64,000 nt of DNA from Chitinophagales bacterium. GTDB lineage: Bacteria > Bacteroidota > Bacteroidia > Chitinophagales > Chitinophagaceae. The translations under genes were made by a program, and so were the position numbers. The notes below the pieces were generated by a model that had not been told where the DNA came from, did no database searches, and worked only from the letters and a program-made list of their open reading frames with translations. This document shows positions 53,908-62,779 of the stretch, piece by piece. Each line of letters begins with the position of its first letter. Positions within the stretch are counted from its first letter, which is position 1. The stretch lies in NCBI GenBank assembly GCA_021323755.1, contig JAJPKJ010000069.1, positions 22,064-86,063 of the forward strand, in the 5' to 3' direction.

Positions 53908-54117
53908 CCTGCCACCAACATTGCGTTGGGGTTATGTCGGCGGACAGATTAATAAACCTCGGCTTCAGCTATCTATCATCTTTAGTCCGGGCTGGACATT
54001 ATGAATTGAGCGATAGGAATAACAATGAACTTTTGTACATTTAACCAAGCATCGGTTGTCGGCTGACTTTTTTCAAATTCCGCCACAAACGCCAATGCGA
54101 AACGTTGGCTGCAAGCT
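53908..54117 (+). repeat. Site 5: attC-like site, type A
   Basis: CCTGCCACCAACATTGCGTTGGGGTTATGTCGGCGGA...TCCGCCACAAACGCCAATGCGAAACGTTGGCTGC. Confidence 0.85.
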
Positions 54118-54120
54118 TAA

Positions 54121-54585
54121 ATGAGAGGTTCCAAAATCAAAATATCCAACTTAATTAGGAATACTTTTTTTATTCCTTTCTTTTTCCTCGGACATATATT
54201 TTATGACTTAGGAATTGGATATTGGTTGTTTGAACTTGCGGGAGGGATTACATATCATCCAGAAGAACCAGTTTTTAAAACTCATTTCGGGGGTATAAAT
54301 TGGGCTTTCGAGACACCATTATATATCCCTGGAAGTTACTTGATGGCAGAGCATAATGTTGCACCTTGTACATGGACTGGCGGTCAATGGGACATTTTAT
54401 TACTACTTTTTGCGACAACGTTGACAGCAATTGCAACTGGACAATTGATTCAGAAAATTATAAATAAAGACAAAAATAAGTTTGGAAAGTTTTATTGGCG
54501 TTTAATAATTATTATACTTGGCTGGGTTTTTATTCCTGTTCCAGTTGAAATGACAATGGCATATGAATGGACAGTTTTATGTTGA
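54121..54585 (+). CDS. Cassette 5: membrane protein, unknown
   Basis: 154 aa, about three TMs; between sites 5 and 6. Confidence 0.75.
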   Translation: MRGSKIKISNLIRNTFFIPFFFLGHIFYDLGIGYWLFELAGGITYHPEEPVFKTHFGGINWAFETPLYIPGSYLMAEHNVAPCTWTGGQWDILLLLFATTLTAIATGQLIQKIINKDKNKFGKFYWRLIIIILGWVFIPVPVEMTMAYEWTVLC

Positions 54586-54597
54586 CAAAATATAAAA

Positions 54598-54805
54598 GCC
54601 AGCAGCCAACTTGTGCATTTGTGTTACGTCGGCGGACGAAAATGCCGACATCAGCTTCAGCTATCTATTAACGTTAGTTTCAGCAGACAATTGAGAATTA
54701 GACATTATTAATATCAATGATCTTTTTTTAAATTTATTAAGCATTTGTAATCGGCTGACGAATTTCAAATTCCGACGACAACACAAATGCGAAAACGTTG
54801 CAAGA
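54598..54805 (+). repeat. Site 6: attC-like site, covariant arms
   Basis: GCCAGCAGCCAACTTGTGCATTTGTGTTACGTCGGCGGA...AACACAAATGCGAAAACGTTGCAAG. Confidence 0.85.
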
Positions 54806-54814
54806 AATTTTAAA

Positions 54815-55342
54815 ATGACAGTTCGCTCCGTAATTTACAGTTTGACAATTGTTACTTTTTTCTTATCCTCAATTGTTGGTTGTGGACAAGTAACAAAACC
54901 TAAATCAATTGACAAAACTCAATCTCAACAAAATAACAATCTAAAGTTTGATACTTCAGCTACGACAATAATTCAGTTTGACAAACAGGTAAATTATCCG
55001 TTTGGCAATACATATAAGCAATCAACATTGACACAGACTGATATTAATAATATTGACAGTTTATTAATTAAGTGCGTGACAGACTACAATAATTCATTGC
55101 AGCAACCTTACAAGCAATTAAGCATAGACTTGACAAAAAAGAATTACAGAAAACAATTAGTTGTTGTGACAAATAATAAAGGCGAAAAGGAAGTATGGGT
55201 GAATTGTTTTTGTGACACTTGGGACAAGAATTGGAAAAAAGAAATTTTGCTTGTGCAAGATGGAGGTAATTGTTATTTCAACTTCAAAATTAACTTAACA
55301 ACGAAGAAATATTATGACTTAATGGTAAATGGCGATGCTTGA
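54815..55342 (+). CDS. Cassette 6: lipoprotein, unknown
   Basis: Lipobox SIVGCG; between sites 6 and 7. Confidence 0.75.
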   Translation: MTVRSVIYSLTIVTFFLSSIVGCGQVTKPKSIDKTQSQQNNNLKFDTSATTIIQFDKQVNYPFGNTYKQSTLTQTDINNIDSLLIKCVTDYNNSLQQPYKQLSIDLTKKNYRKQLVVVTNNKGEKEVWVNCFCDTWDKNWKKEILLVQDGGNCYFNFKINLTTKKYYDLMVNGDA

Positions 55343-55347
55343 CAAAA

Positions 55348-55555
55348 ACTGCTTGCAACATTGCATTGGCGTTATGTCGGCGGACAGATTAATAAACTTC
55401 GGCTTCAGCTATCTATCATCTTTAGTTCGGTTTGGACTTTTTGTATTGAGCGATAGAAATAGCAATGAACTTTTTGTAATTTTAATTAAGCATCGGATGT
55501 CGGCTGACGATTTTCAAATTCCGCCGGAAACGCGAATGCGTCAACGTTGGTTGCT
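55348..55555 (+). repeat. Site 7: attC-like site, type A
   Basis: ACTGCTTGCAACATTGCATTGGCGTTATGTCGGCGGA...CCGCCGGAAACGCGAATGCGTCAACGTTGGTTGC. Confidence 0.85.
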
Positions 55556-55563
55556 ATTTTAAA

Positions 55564-56082
55564 ATGACACTCTCTAAATTTTTAAAAATATTTGTTGGAC
55601 TGCTTTTGTTTGGTGCAGCTATCTGTATTTTGACATACAAAACTTGTCCCATTCTTTTAAAGTTCGTAATTGGTTCAGCAAGACAAATTGGTAAACCAAT
55701 AAATGCAACAGTTTATACAAACGGAAGAGTTAACAAGGACATTAAAGTTTATCACACTAACAAATATTGGGACACAACCGCAAAGGCGGACGACTATATT
55801 ATAAGTTTGAAAGAGTTTGACAGTTTGGGTATGTTTAAATTTTTCAATGTTGACTTAAAAGAAAAATGGATTGGCAGACCAGTCGGTACATCCAATAATG
55901 ACTATGACATTGTGTTTGGACATTTATTTCAAAGTCAAACAGGCGGACACTTTATGCCATTTCAAGACGACATGAAAGGTTTCAACTTCGACCCACATCT
56001 TTCATTTACTGACAGAGAAATAAAATTTAATGTTCCACCAAATTTATTAAAGTTTGACAGTGTTAGAATAGAATTGCAATAA
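55564..56082 (+). CDS. Cassette 7: membrane-anchored/exported protein, unknown
   Basis: N-terminal TM; between sites 7 and 8. Confidence 0.75.
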   Translation: MTLSKFLKIFVGLLLFGAAICILTYKTCPILLKFVIGSARQIGKPINATVYTNGRVNKDIKVYHTNKYWDTTAKADDYIISLKEFDSLGMFKFFNVDLKEKWIGRPVGTSNNDYDIVFGHLFQSQTGGHFMPFQDDMKGFNFDPHLSFTDREIKFNVPPNLLKFDSVRIELQ

Positions 56083-56096
56083 ACTCCTTGGACAAA

Positions 56097-56300
56097 ACAG
56101 CAACCAACATTGCATTGGCATTATGTCGGCGGACAGATTAATAAACTTCGACTTCAGCTATCTATCACATTCAGTTCGGGCTGGACGTTATCAATTTAGC
56201 TGCAGTTTTTATCTTCAACTTTTGTAATTTTATTCGGCATTGGTTGTCGGCTGACGTTTTTCAAATTCCGCCACATCGCCAATGCGAAAACGTTGCAAGC
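56097..56300 (+). repeat. Site 8: attC-like site, type A
   Basis: ACAGCAACCAACATTGCATTGGCATTATGTCGGCGGA...CCGCCACATCGCCAATGCGAAAACGTTGCAAGC. Confidence 0.85.
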
Positions 56301-56308
56301 AATTTTCA

Positions 56309-56878
56309 ATGACACTTCGTATAATCTCAATTATTACTTTGACATTAACCTTATTGTTTGACACAGGTTGCAATGTTGACAATACAAATTCCAAAATTGT
56401 AAAAAATGATACGACAGATATTTTAAAAATTTTAATTGACAGTGCGCTTTATCACGAAAGATTGCCTGACTTTGGCTTTTTAACTCGCAACAATCCATTT
56501 GGCGACACAATTATTTTTAAGTTTGACAGCATTCTTGTTGGACATTTGCCAACAAACTTAAAGTATAAGCTTTTGACACAAGATGAGATTTGTTCACTTG
56601 CCAGGCTGCATTGCTATGACGCAAATCATTCCTGTTCTTTCCTCAAACTTGACAGCTTTAAAAAAGTTGACAGCACATACAAAGTCTTTTTGCAAAATCA
56701 ATGTGTAATGCCTTTGTTTGACAAAAATGGTAAGCAATTGTTTGACTCTGCGTTTATGCAGAGACATAATTATTCTAAATGTACATCTGGTGGTTTGTGT
56801 GGTGGTGGTATGTCGATGACTTTTGTTATGCAAGTCGACACTGTTAAAGCTAAAATTGAAGGTTTTTGGTCAGACTAA
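56309..56878 (+). CDS. Cassette 8: lipoprotein, unknown
   Basis: Lipobox-like FDTGC; ATG about 17 nt from the site core. Confidence 0.75.
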   Translation: MTLRIISIITLTLTLLFDTGCNVDNTNSKIVKNDTTDILKILIDSALYHERLPDFGFLTRNNPFGDTIIFKFDSILVGHLPTNLKYKLLTQDEICSLARLHCYDANHSCSFLKLDSFKKVDSTYKVFLQNQCVMPLFDKNGKQLFDSAFMQRHNYSKCTSGGLCGGGMSMTFVMQVDTVKAKIEGFWSD

Positions 56879-56879
56879 A

Positions 56880-57089
56880 ACTGCTTGCAACATTGCATTG
56901 GCGTTATGTCGGCGGACAGATTAATAAACCTCAACTTCAAAATATTTATCATCTTTAGTTCAGGCTGGACGTTATGAATTTAGCCTTAGTAATAACAATG
57001 AACTTTTATACCTTTAACCAAGCATCGGTTGTCGGCTGACGTTTTTCAAATTCCGCCACATCGCCAATGCTTCAACGTTGTGTGCAAGC
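56880..57089 (+). repeat. Site 9: attC-like site, type A
   Basis: ACTGCTTGCAACATTGCATTGGCGTTATGTCGGCGGA...CCGCCACATCGCCAATGCTTCAACGTTGTGTGC. Confidence 0.85.
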
Positions 57090-57172
57090 CAGTATCAACC
57101 CTTCTTTATTTTCAGGCATGACATTTATGCAAAATTTAATATTGTTGCATCAAGATAAAAATATAAGCGACA

Positions 57173-57664
57173 ATGAGAAAAATACTATCTGCCATTACAT
57201 ACTCTTTCTTATTATGTTTATTGTTTTCATGTAATTCGACGAAAAACATATTTGGTGTTTACAAATCAAATTTTGCTGTCGGTGGCTTTTTCGGAACAAC
57301 AGTGAGATTATATTCAGACTCCAGTTTTACTTTTCGAATGAGTGGCGATTTAGCTTATGACACAGCCGCAGGACATTTCAAAATTTCTAAAAACTCTGTC
57401 ATTTTAATTTATAAGCCTCTGACAATTGATACATCTTCGGAGTATCAAACAATGAAAGAATCATTTTCTATTCATGAGGCAATAACAGGCAATCATAATC
57501 TTCGTGAACCTACTAAGTATTTGGCTGGACACAATAAACTCTTTTTGACAGATAAAAATGGTTTTAGAGTTAAACGACAATGGGGTTATTCAGGGCACAG
57601 AAAATATATTTTGTTCGGAAAACATTGGTACATGAAAAGATATTTTTTAAAGCGGCGTGACTGA
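57173..57664 (+). CDS. Cassette 9: lipoprotein, unknown
   Basis: Lipobox LLFSCN; between sites 9 and 10. Confidence 0.75.
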   Translation: MRKILSAITYSFLLCLLFSCNSTKNIFGVYKSNFAVGGFFGTTVRLYSDSSFTFRMSGDLAYDTAAGHFKISKNSVILIYKPLTIDTSSEYQTMKESFSIHEAITGNHNLREPTKYLAGHNKLFLTDKNGFRVKRQWGYSGHRKYILFGKHWYMKRYFLKRRD

Positions 57665-57872
57665 AGCCTGCACACAACATTGCATTGGCGTTATGTCGGC
57701 GGACAGATTAATTAACTTCAACTGTAGCTGTCTATCATCTTTAGTTCGGGCTGAACATTATTAATTTAGCTGCGATTGTTATCTTCATCTTTTGTAATTT
57801 TATTCGGCATTGTTTGTCGGCTGATGTTTTTCAAATTCCGCCACAAACGCCAATGCGCGAACGTTATAGGCT
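57665..57872 (+). repeat. Site 10: attC-like site, type A
   Basis: AGCCTGCACACAACATTGCATTGGCGTTATGTCGGCGGA...CCGCCACAAACGCCAATGCGCGAACGTTATAGGC. Confidence 0.85.
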
Positions 57873-57917
57873 ATGATAGGGCGACATCTCACGCCACGAC
57901 GGACAAAAACTAAGACA

Positions 57918-58490
57918 ATGCAAACGGAAATAAAAACAGTTGACATCTTTGAGCGGTTGCGAAGCGGAGAAACTATTCCACCAAACGACCCTGAAGCATA
58001 CAAAATGATAGAAACTTCGTTCGCTACAAAAAAATTACTTGTTCGCATGAATAGTACAGACGACCCGACCGAAGTAAGAAATTTATTAAGCCAAATTACA
58101 GGTCTTGAAATTGATAAAAGCACAACCATATTTACACCATTATACATCAACTACGGAAAGCATATCAAAATTGGCAAAAATGTATTCATTAATTTCGATT
58201 GTACATTTTTGGACTTGGGTGGAATTACTATTGAGGATGGTGTACTGATTGCTCCGAAAGTTAGTTTGCTTTCGGAGGGGCATCCTGTTTCGCCAGAAAG
58301 CAGGCATTCGTTAATAGTGGGACATATTCACATCAAGAAAAATGCGTGGATAGGTGCAAACGCTACCATTTTGCAAGGCGTGACGATAGGTGAAAATGCA
58401 GTTGTAGCTGCAGGAGCAGTAGTCTCTAAAGATGTTCCCGCTAATACGATTGTTGGCGGTATTCCAGCAAAGGTCATTAAAACGATTTGA
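57918..58490 (+). CDS. Cassette 10: hexapeptide-repeat (maltose/galactoside O-acetyltransferase-like) acetyltransferase
   Basis: '[37 protein letters not shown]...[45 protein letters not shown]'. Confidence 0.9.
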   Translation: MQTEIKTVDIFERLRSGETIPPNDPEAYKMIETSFATKKLLVRMNSTDDPTEVRNLLSQITGLEIDKSTTIFTPLYINYGKHIKIGKNVFINFDCTFLDLGGITIEDGVLIAPKVSLLSEGHPVSPESRHSLIVGHIHIKKNAWIGANATILQGVTIGENAVVAAGAVVSKDVPANTIVGGIPAKVIKTI

Positions 58491-58508
58491 AAGCAGGTGA
58501 CCAATGCC

Positions 58509-58719
58509 CACAGCCTATAACATTGGTATTTGCAAAAGCTGGGCAGACGTATGCTGTGTTTCAACTTTTGTTTTTCAATTTGGCGTCATATCGGGCAGGA
58601 CGTTACTAATTTAGCTATGAGCATATCATCAACTTTTATTTATAAATTTAGCTTCAGGTAGCCGGGCGGACGGAATACAATTCCCCAGCATTCGCAAATA
58701 CCTGCTCGTTGCCTGCAAC
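58509..58719 (+). repeat. Site 11: attC-like site, distinct arm sequence
   Basis: CAGCCTATAACATTGGTATTTGCAAAAGCTGGG...CCCCAGCATTCGCAAATACCTGCTCGTTGCCTGC. Confidence 0.8.
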
Positions 58720-58742
58720 CATTTGACAACAGTACGATACCA

Positions 58743-59294
58743 ATGAAACTAAAAATTTTTACCACGACATTTGCACTTTTCTTGTTAACAAGTTTGACAA
58801 TCTTTGGGCAGACAATTGACACTTCAACACAAGCTATTCATTCAGTTCAGGCAGACACATTAACGACTGCAACAAAGACTGACCAATTTGCTGGGACTGA
58901 CGACTTTTCACCAATGCAATTATTCTTTGTCCTGATTTTATTAGCAGTTGTTTTGTTAGGTATTGGTTTGACAATATTAATACTGTTCATTTTGTTCGGT
59001 CTTGTTTCAGTTGGCATTTTATCAACTTCAATAATTGTAGGATTAAATAAAAAATCATTTACAAAAGGTTTCAAAACATTTATACTTCTTGCAACGACAA
59101 TTGCTGGATTTTTAATTGGTGGCTTAACTTTTCTGTTAATACATAAAATCAATCATTGGTGGACACTAAAGACATCAATTATTTCGGGAACAATATCTGG
59201 GCTTTTGGGAGGTTTTGTATTCGGGCTCTTGTTATTTTATATTCTACGACGCTTGACAACTTATTTTAAACAAAAACTTAAACTGACAATTTAA
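58743..59294 (+). CDS. Cassette 11: polytopic membrane protein, unknown
   Basis: Signal-like N-terminus plus about four TMs. Confidence 0.75.
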   Translation: MKLKIFTTTFALFLLTSLTIFGQTIDTSTQAIHSVQADTLTTATKTDQFAGTDDFSPMQLFFVLILLAVVLLGIGLTILILFILFGLVSVGILSTSIIVGLNKKSFTKGFKTFILLATTIAGFLIGGLTFLLIHKINHWWTLKTSIISGTISGLLGGFVFGLLLFYILRRLTTYFKQKLKLTI

Positions 59295-59311
59295 TAACAC
59301 CAGAGAGTATG

Positions 59312-59519
59312 GCAGCAGGCAACATTGCATTGGCGTTATGTCGGCGGACAGATTAATAAACTTCAGCTTCAGCTATCTATCATCTTTTGTTCCAGCTCGA
59401 CGTTATTAATTTAGCTCTGGTTCTTATCTCCATCTTTTGTAATTTTATTCAGCATCGGTTGTCGGCTGACGTTTTTCAAATTCCGCCACAAACGCCAATG
59501 CGAAAACGTTGGCGGCAAT
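59312..59519 (+). repeat. Site 12: attC-like site, type A
   Basis: GCAGCAGGCAACATTGCATTGGCGTTATGTCGGCGGA...CCGCCACAAACGCCAATGCGAAAACGTTGGCGGC. Confidence 0.85.
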
Positions 59520-59644
59520 TAGCAAAGAAAGTTTTTAAAATCGACAAAACAATTAAGACACTTCACCTAAATTTATTTACTATGCCATTGGGTAAGGACG
59601 TGCAATATCATAAATTAGCGTGTTGGCTGCTATAATGGTTTTCT

Positions 59645-60091
59645 ATGCGATTACTACTCATATATTCTTTAATTCTAACAGCAAATAGTTTTTGCAAGCC
59701 AACGGAGTTGCGTCATGACATAATTGAGCTCAGGGATAAGACAAGCATTGCCAAAAGGTTGATTCGTCTGGACACTGTATTTTCATTTACCGGGGTTGCC
59801 GTAGACAGTTTTAATACGGAGTGCAGCAGATACGCAGAATGTATCTGTTTTGACAACGTACGATTTAAGGTTATTATTTGTCCAGACTCTATGAAACTAA
59901 AAGACAAAATAATTGGAGTTTACATCAGATGTTTTGAAGACAGCTATAATTTTAGATTATACAAAGACTCAACTTTTTTTATTACTGTGACAACAAAATT
60001 CACTCCAAGGACACTCATTAAAGACAAGTATGAAAGTGACAATTTGCGACAGTATTGGTGTACTAAAATTGAACCTGCTAATCTAAAGTAA
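59645..60091 (+). CDS. Cassette 12, ORF a: small exported protein, unknown
   Basis: 148 aa; signal-like N-terminus. Confidence 0.65.
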   Translation: MRLLLIYSLILTANSFCKPTELRHDIIELRDKTSIAKRLIRLDTVFSFTGVAVDSFNTECSRYAECICFDNVRFKVIICPDSMKLKDKIIGVYIRCFEDSYNFRLYKDSTFFITVTTKFTPRTLIKDKYESDNLRQYWCTKIEPANLK

Positions 60092-60095
60092 CAAA

Positions 60096-60647
60096 ATGAA
60101 ACTCTTTCCATTTTTAAAAAAGAAGGACAATAAAATAGTTTACAAATGTTCTTGTTGTGGACAAGAATATGACAGTGTTCCTCTTTGTTTTGGCGGAGAT
60201 TTTCCAGACTATTATTTTTCTGTTCCACCTGAAGAAAGAAATGAAAGAATCGAATTACAACCAAGCCTTTGTGTCGTTGACAAAACACATTTTTTTCATC
60301 GTGGAAGGTTGACAATCCCAATCATTGACCACACAGAGAATTTAATTTTCAACGTTTGGACTTCTATAAGCGAAGACAATTTCGGAATTAGAATGGACTT
60401 TTGGGAAGACCCAAAAAGAGTTTACCAAGAACCGTATTTTGGTTGGTTACAAACAATTGTCCCAACTTATGGTGACACACTAAATACTAAGACAATTGCA
60501 ATCGAACAAGAAGTTGGACTAATTCCAAATATTCAGGTTATAGAAGAAAATCATCCGCTAAAAATTGACCAAGACAATGGGATTACATATAAAGAAGCAT
60601 TAAAAAAAGTTGACGAAATATTACGAATGAATCATCAGAAAAACTGA
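60096..60647 (+). CDS. Cassette 12, ORF b: DUF2199-like protein
   Basis: 'YKCSCCGQEYDSVPLCFGGDFPDYYFSVPPEERNERIEL...NFGIRMDFWEDPKR'. Confidence 0.8.
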   Translation: MKLFPFLKKKDNKIVYKCSCCGQEYDSVPLCFGGDFPDYYFSVPPEERNERIELQPSLCVVDKTHFFHRGRLTIPIIDHTENLIFNVWTSISEDNFGIRMDFWEDPKRVYQEPYFGWLQTIVPTYGDTLNTKTIAIEQEVGLIPNIQVIEENHPLKIDQDNGITYKEALKKVDEILRMNHQKN

Positions 60648-60662
60648 GCATACTATTTTACG

Positions 60663-60867
60663 GAGCAGCAGTCAACACTAGGTTTGCCGCAATGCTGGCA
60701 GTTAAGATAACAATCATCGGCAAATTTTTAAGCAGCTTTGGTTCCAGCGGACATTATTCTATTAGGCATTTGTATTAGCTTCAGCATAAAACCATTGACG
60801 TGGCTTTTCTTTTGGCTGACGGAAATAAAACGCCAGCACTGCAGCAAGCCTCGGTCGTTGTGCGCAA
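60663..60867 (+). repeat. Site 13: attC-like site, type B (complete)
   Basis: GAGCAGCAGTCAACACTAGGTTTGCCGCAATGCTGGC...GCCAGCACTGCAGCAAGCCTCGGTCGTTGTGCGC. Confidence 0.8.
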
Positions 60868-60871
60868 TATT

Positions 60872-61435
60872 ATGACCTTACGATTTTCAATATCATTATT
60901 GTTTCTAGTGTTGACTCTTCAATTATACTCTCAGGTTGACTTTAGAATTCGTAAGCAGAAACTTAAACCTACATTCATTGATACGACAAAGGAAAAAATC
61001 ATTATTTATGAAGTTCCTAACGCAATTCTCTACTTTAGACAGGACGACATAAAAAGCTTCATTGATAATCCAGAAAATAAAAATATATTGGCAAATTATG
61101 GATATCAAGCATTGCAAGACACGTTAGCTAAAACAGCTGGAAGAATTAAAATAACTGACATTTACTTTTCCTATGATCAACGTCAACGTGACAGTATATT
61201 CAGACAGCAGCCAGAAAATATTTTGACCGAAAAACTTAACGAAGAATTTTATTTCCTTTGTGCAGGGTTTATTTTAAACGGAAGGTTTATGGTTTATTCA
61301 AAGTCAAAAAAAATATTTATAATAAAAGGGCTTATTGCAAGAAGACAAAAAGGGTATTTAGGTGAAGAGTCTTTGCAGTTTTATTTGCCAGACAAAAAGG
61401 GATTTTATTCAATAGTAACAAGACTTGGCGAATAA
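60872..61435 (+). CDS. Cassette 13: exported protein, unknown
   Basis: Internal ATG 13 nt after the site core; signal peptide MTLRFSISLLFLVLTLQLYSQ. Confidence 0.7.
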   Translation: MTLRFSISLLFLVLTLQLYSQVDFRIRKQKLKPTFIDTTKEKIIIYEVPNAILYFRQDDIKSFIDNPENKNILANYGYQALQDTLAKTAGRIKITDIYFSYDQRQRDSIFRQQPENILTEKLNEEFYFLCAGFILNGRFMVYSKSKKIFIIKGLIARRQKGYLGEESLQFYLPDKKGFYSIVTRLGE

Positions 61436-61641
61436 ATGCTACGCACAAAATGGGGTTTTATGCTATTGGGGCTTGACCAACAATCTTCATCTAAAAACAA
61501 AACCAGTCTTTAGTTATAGCTGGACAAACACCTTTGAAATTTAGTAAAAACAATGAACATTTAATTATAAATTTAGCAGTAGTACTGGGCAGAACATTGG
61601 TAAATATCCCAACAGCATAGAGCCCTGAACGTTGTTTACTA
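61436..61641 (+). repeat. Site 14: attC-like site, distinct arm sequence
   Basis: GCTACGCACAAAATGGGGTTTTATGCTATTGGGGC...CCCAACAGCATAGAGCCCTGAACGTTGTTTAC. Confidence 0.7.
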
Positions 61642-61664
61642 TGCGTTGACAAACCTCAAACCAT

Positions 61665-62168
61665 ATGGCAGTTTTTGAAAATAATCCTGACGAATGGCAA
61701 AGACTTGACTGGCAGATTTTACAAAATGGCTGGACAAGTTTATATTGGCGACAAAGTATTTTAGACAACGACATTGACTGGTTTAAAAAAGAAAAATACA
61801 ATATCATTGACATTGATTGCACAAACTGGGCAGTCACAAATCAAATTCATAAAGACCTCAAAAAGCAACTTGACTTTCCAGACTATTATGGAGATAATTT
61901 CAACGCTTTAAATGATTGCCTTTCTGAACTTGAAATAAAAGACGCAGGACTTGTTATTGCATTTCGACACTTTCAAATTGTTGACAAAGACCTTGCTCAC
62001 AGTTTGCTTGACATCTTTGCTCGTAATTCGCGACTGCATTATTTATTTGGCAAAAGGCTATTAACACTTGTTCAAGTTGACAATCCAAAATATCAAACTG
62101 ATCCCGTAGGATCAAGTTCAGTCTTATGGAATGCTGCAGAATGGTTGGACTCAAAAAGAGGTTTATAA
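61665..62168 (+). CDS. Cassette 14: barstar-family protein
   Basis: 'IIDIDCTNWAVTNQIHKDLKKQLDFPDYYGDNFNALNDCLSEL' barstar motif (DFPDYYGxNxxALxDCL). Confidence 0.85.
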   Translation: MAVFENNPDEWQRLDWQILQNGWTSLYWRQSILDNDIDWFKKEKYNIIDIDCTNWAVTNQIHKDLKKQLDFPDYYGDNFNALNDCLSELEIKDAGLVIAFRHFQIVDKDLAHSLLDIFARNSRLHYLFGKRLLTLVQVDNPKYQTDPVGSSSVLWNAAEWLDSKRGL

Positions 62169-62196
62169 ACTGACTCATTCTGTAACTTGACAAAGA

Positions 62197-62230
62197 AGTA
62201 CTGCACACAACATTGCAATGGCGCTATGTC
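62197..62230 (+). repeat. Left half of a type A site, broken after TATGTC
   Basis: AGTACTGCACACAACATTGCAATGGCGCTATGTC. Confidence 0.7.
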
Positions 62231-62779
62231 CTTTAGGTTTGTTAAAGACAAGTTCAACATTACTATTTTTACCCTTTCTTTTTTTGCTTCTTTTTTTACA
62301 ATTCACAATTTTTTGTGAATAAACTAATCAATGGTGGCAACAACTCATTAGGCATTATGTAGGGTTAATTGCCCATCTGCCGATATAATCTGATGCCACC
62401 TTAATTGCCATTGTGTTCATATAGAAATTAGGGATTAAAGGCCCAATATAAAGGACTAGAACCGAAGCAATATGATTAACATTTTTTGAATTGCTAAAAG
62501 TAAAATTCATGAACCAAAAAAGTTTGTAGGAGTTGATGTATCAACACACACACTTAATGACGCTTTTGTAGTCCGCAATGATGATGAACTTACCAATCCC
62601 TAATGGAAACAATTTGAAAATTCCGGTAGTGGAATAAAGCAAATTGAAAAATGGCTTGTACAAATGAGTATTCGTCTTAATGGGCAAACCATTTTTGTGT
62701 TGGAAAATACAGGGACTTATCAGGGGCTGTTGTGGCAATCATTTATTGCAACAGGTGTGGATGTGTGCATTGAAATGGG
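62231..62779 (+). mobile_element. IS110-family insertion sequence remnant (left noncoding end plus N-terminal transposase fragment)
   Basis: From ~62520: KKFVGVDVSTHTLNDAFVVRNDDELTNP*WKQFENSGSGIKQIEKWLVQM...TIFVLENTGTYQGLLWQSFIATGVDVCIEM; internal stop and C-terminus missing. Confidence 0.75.
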
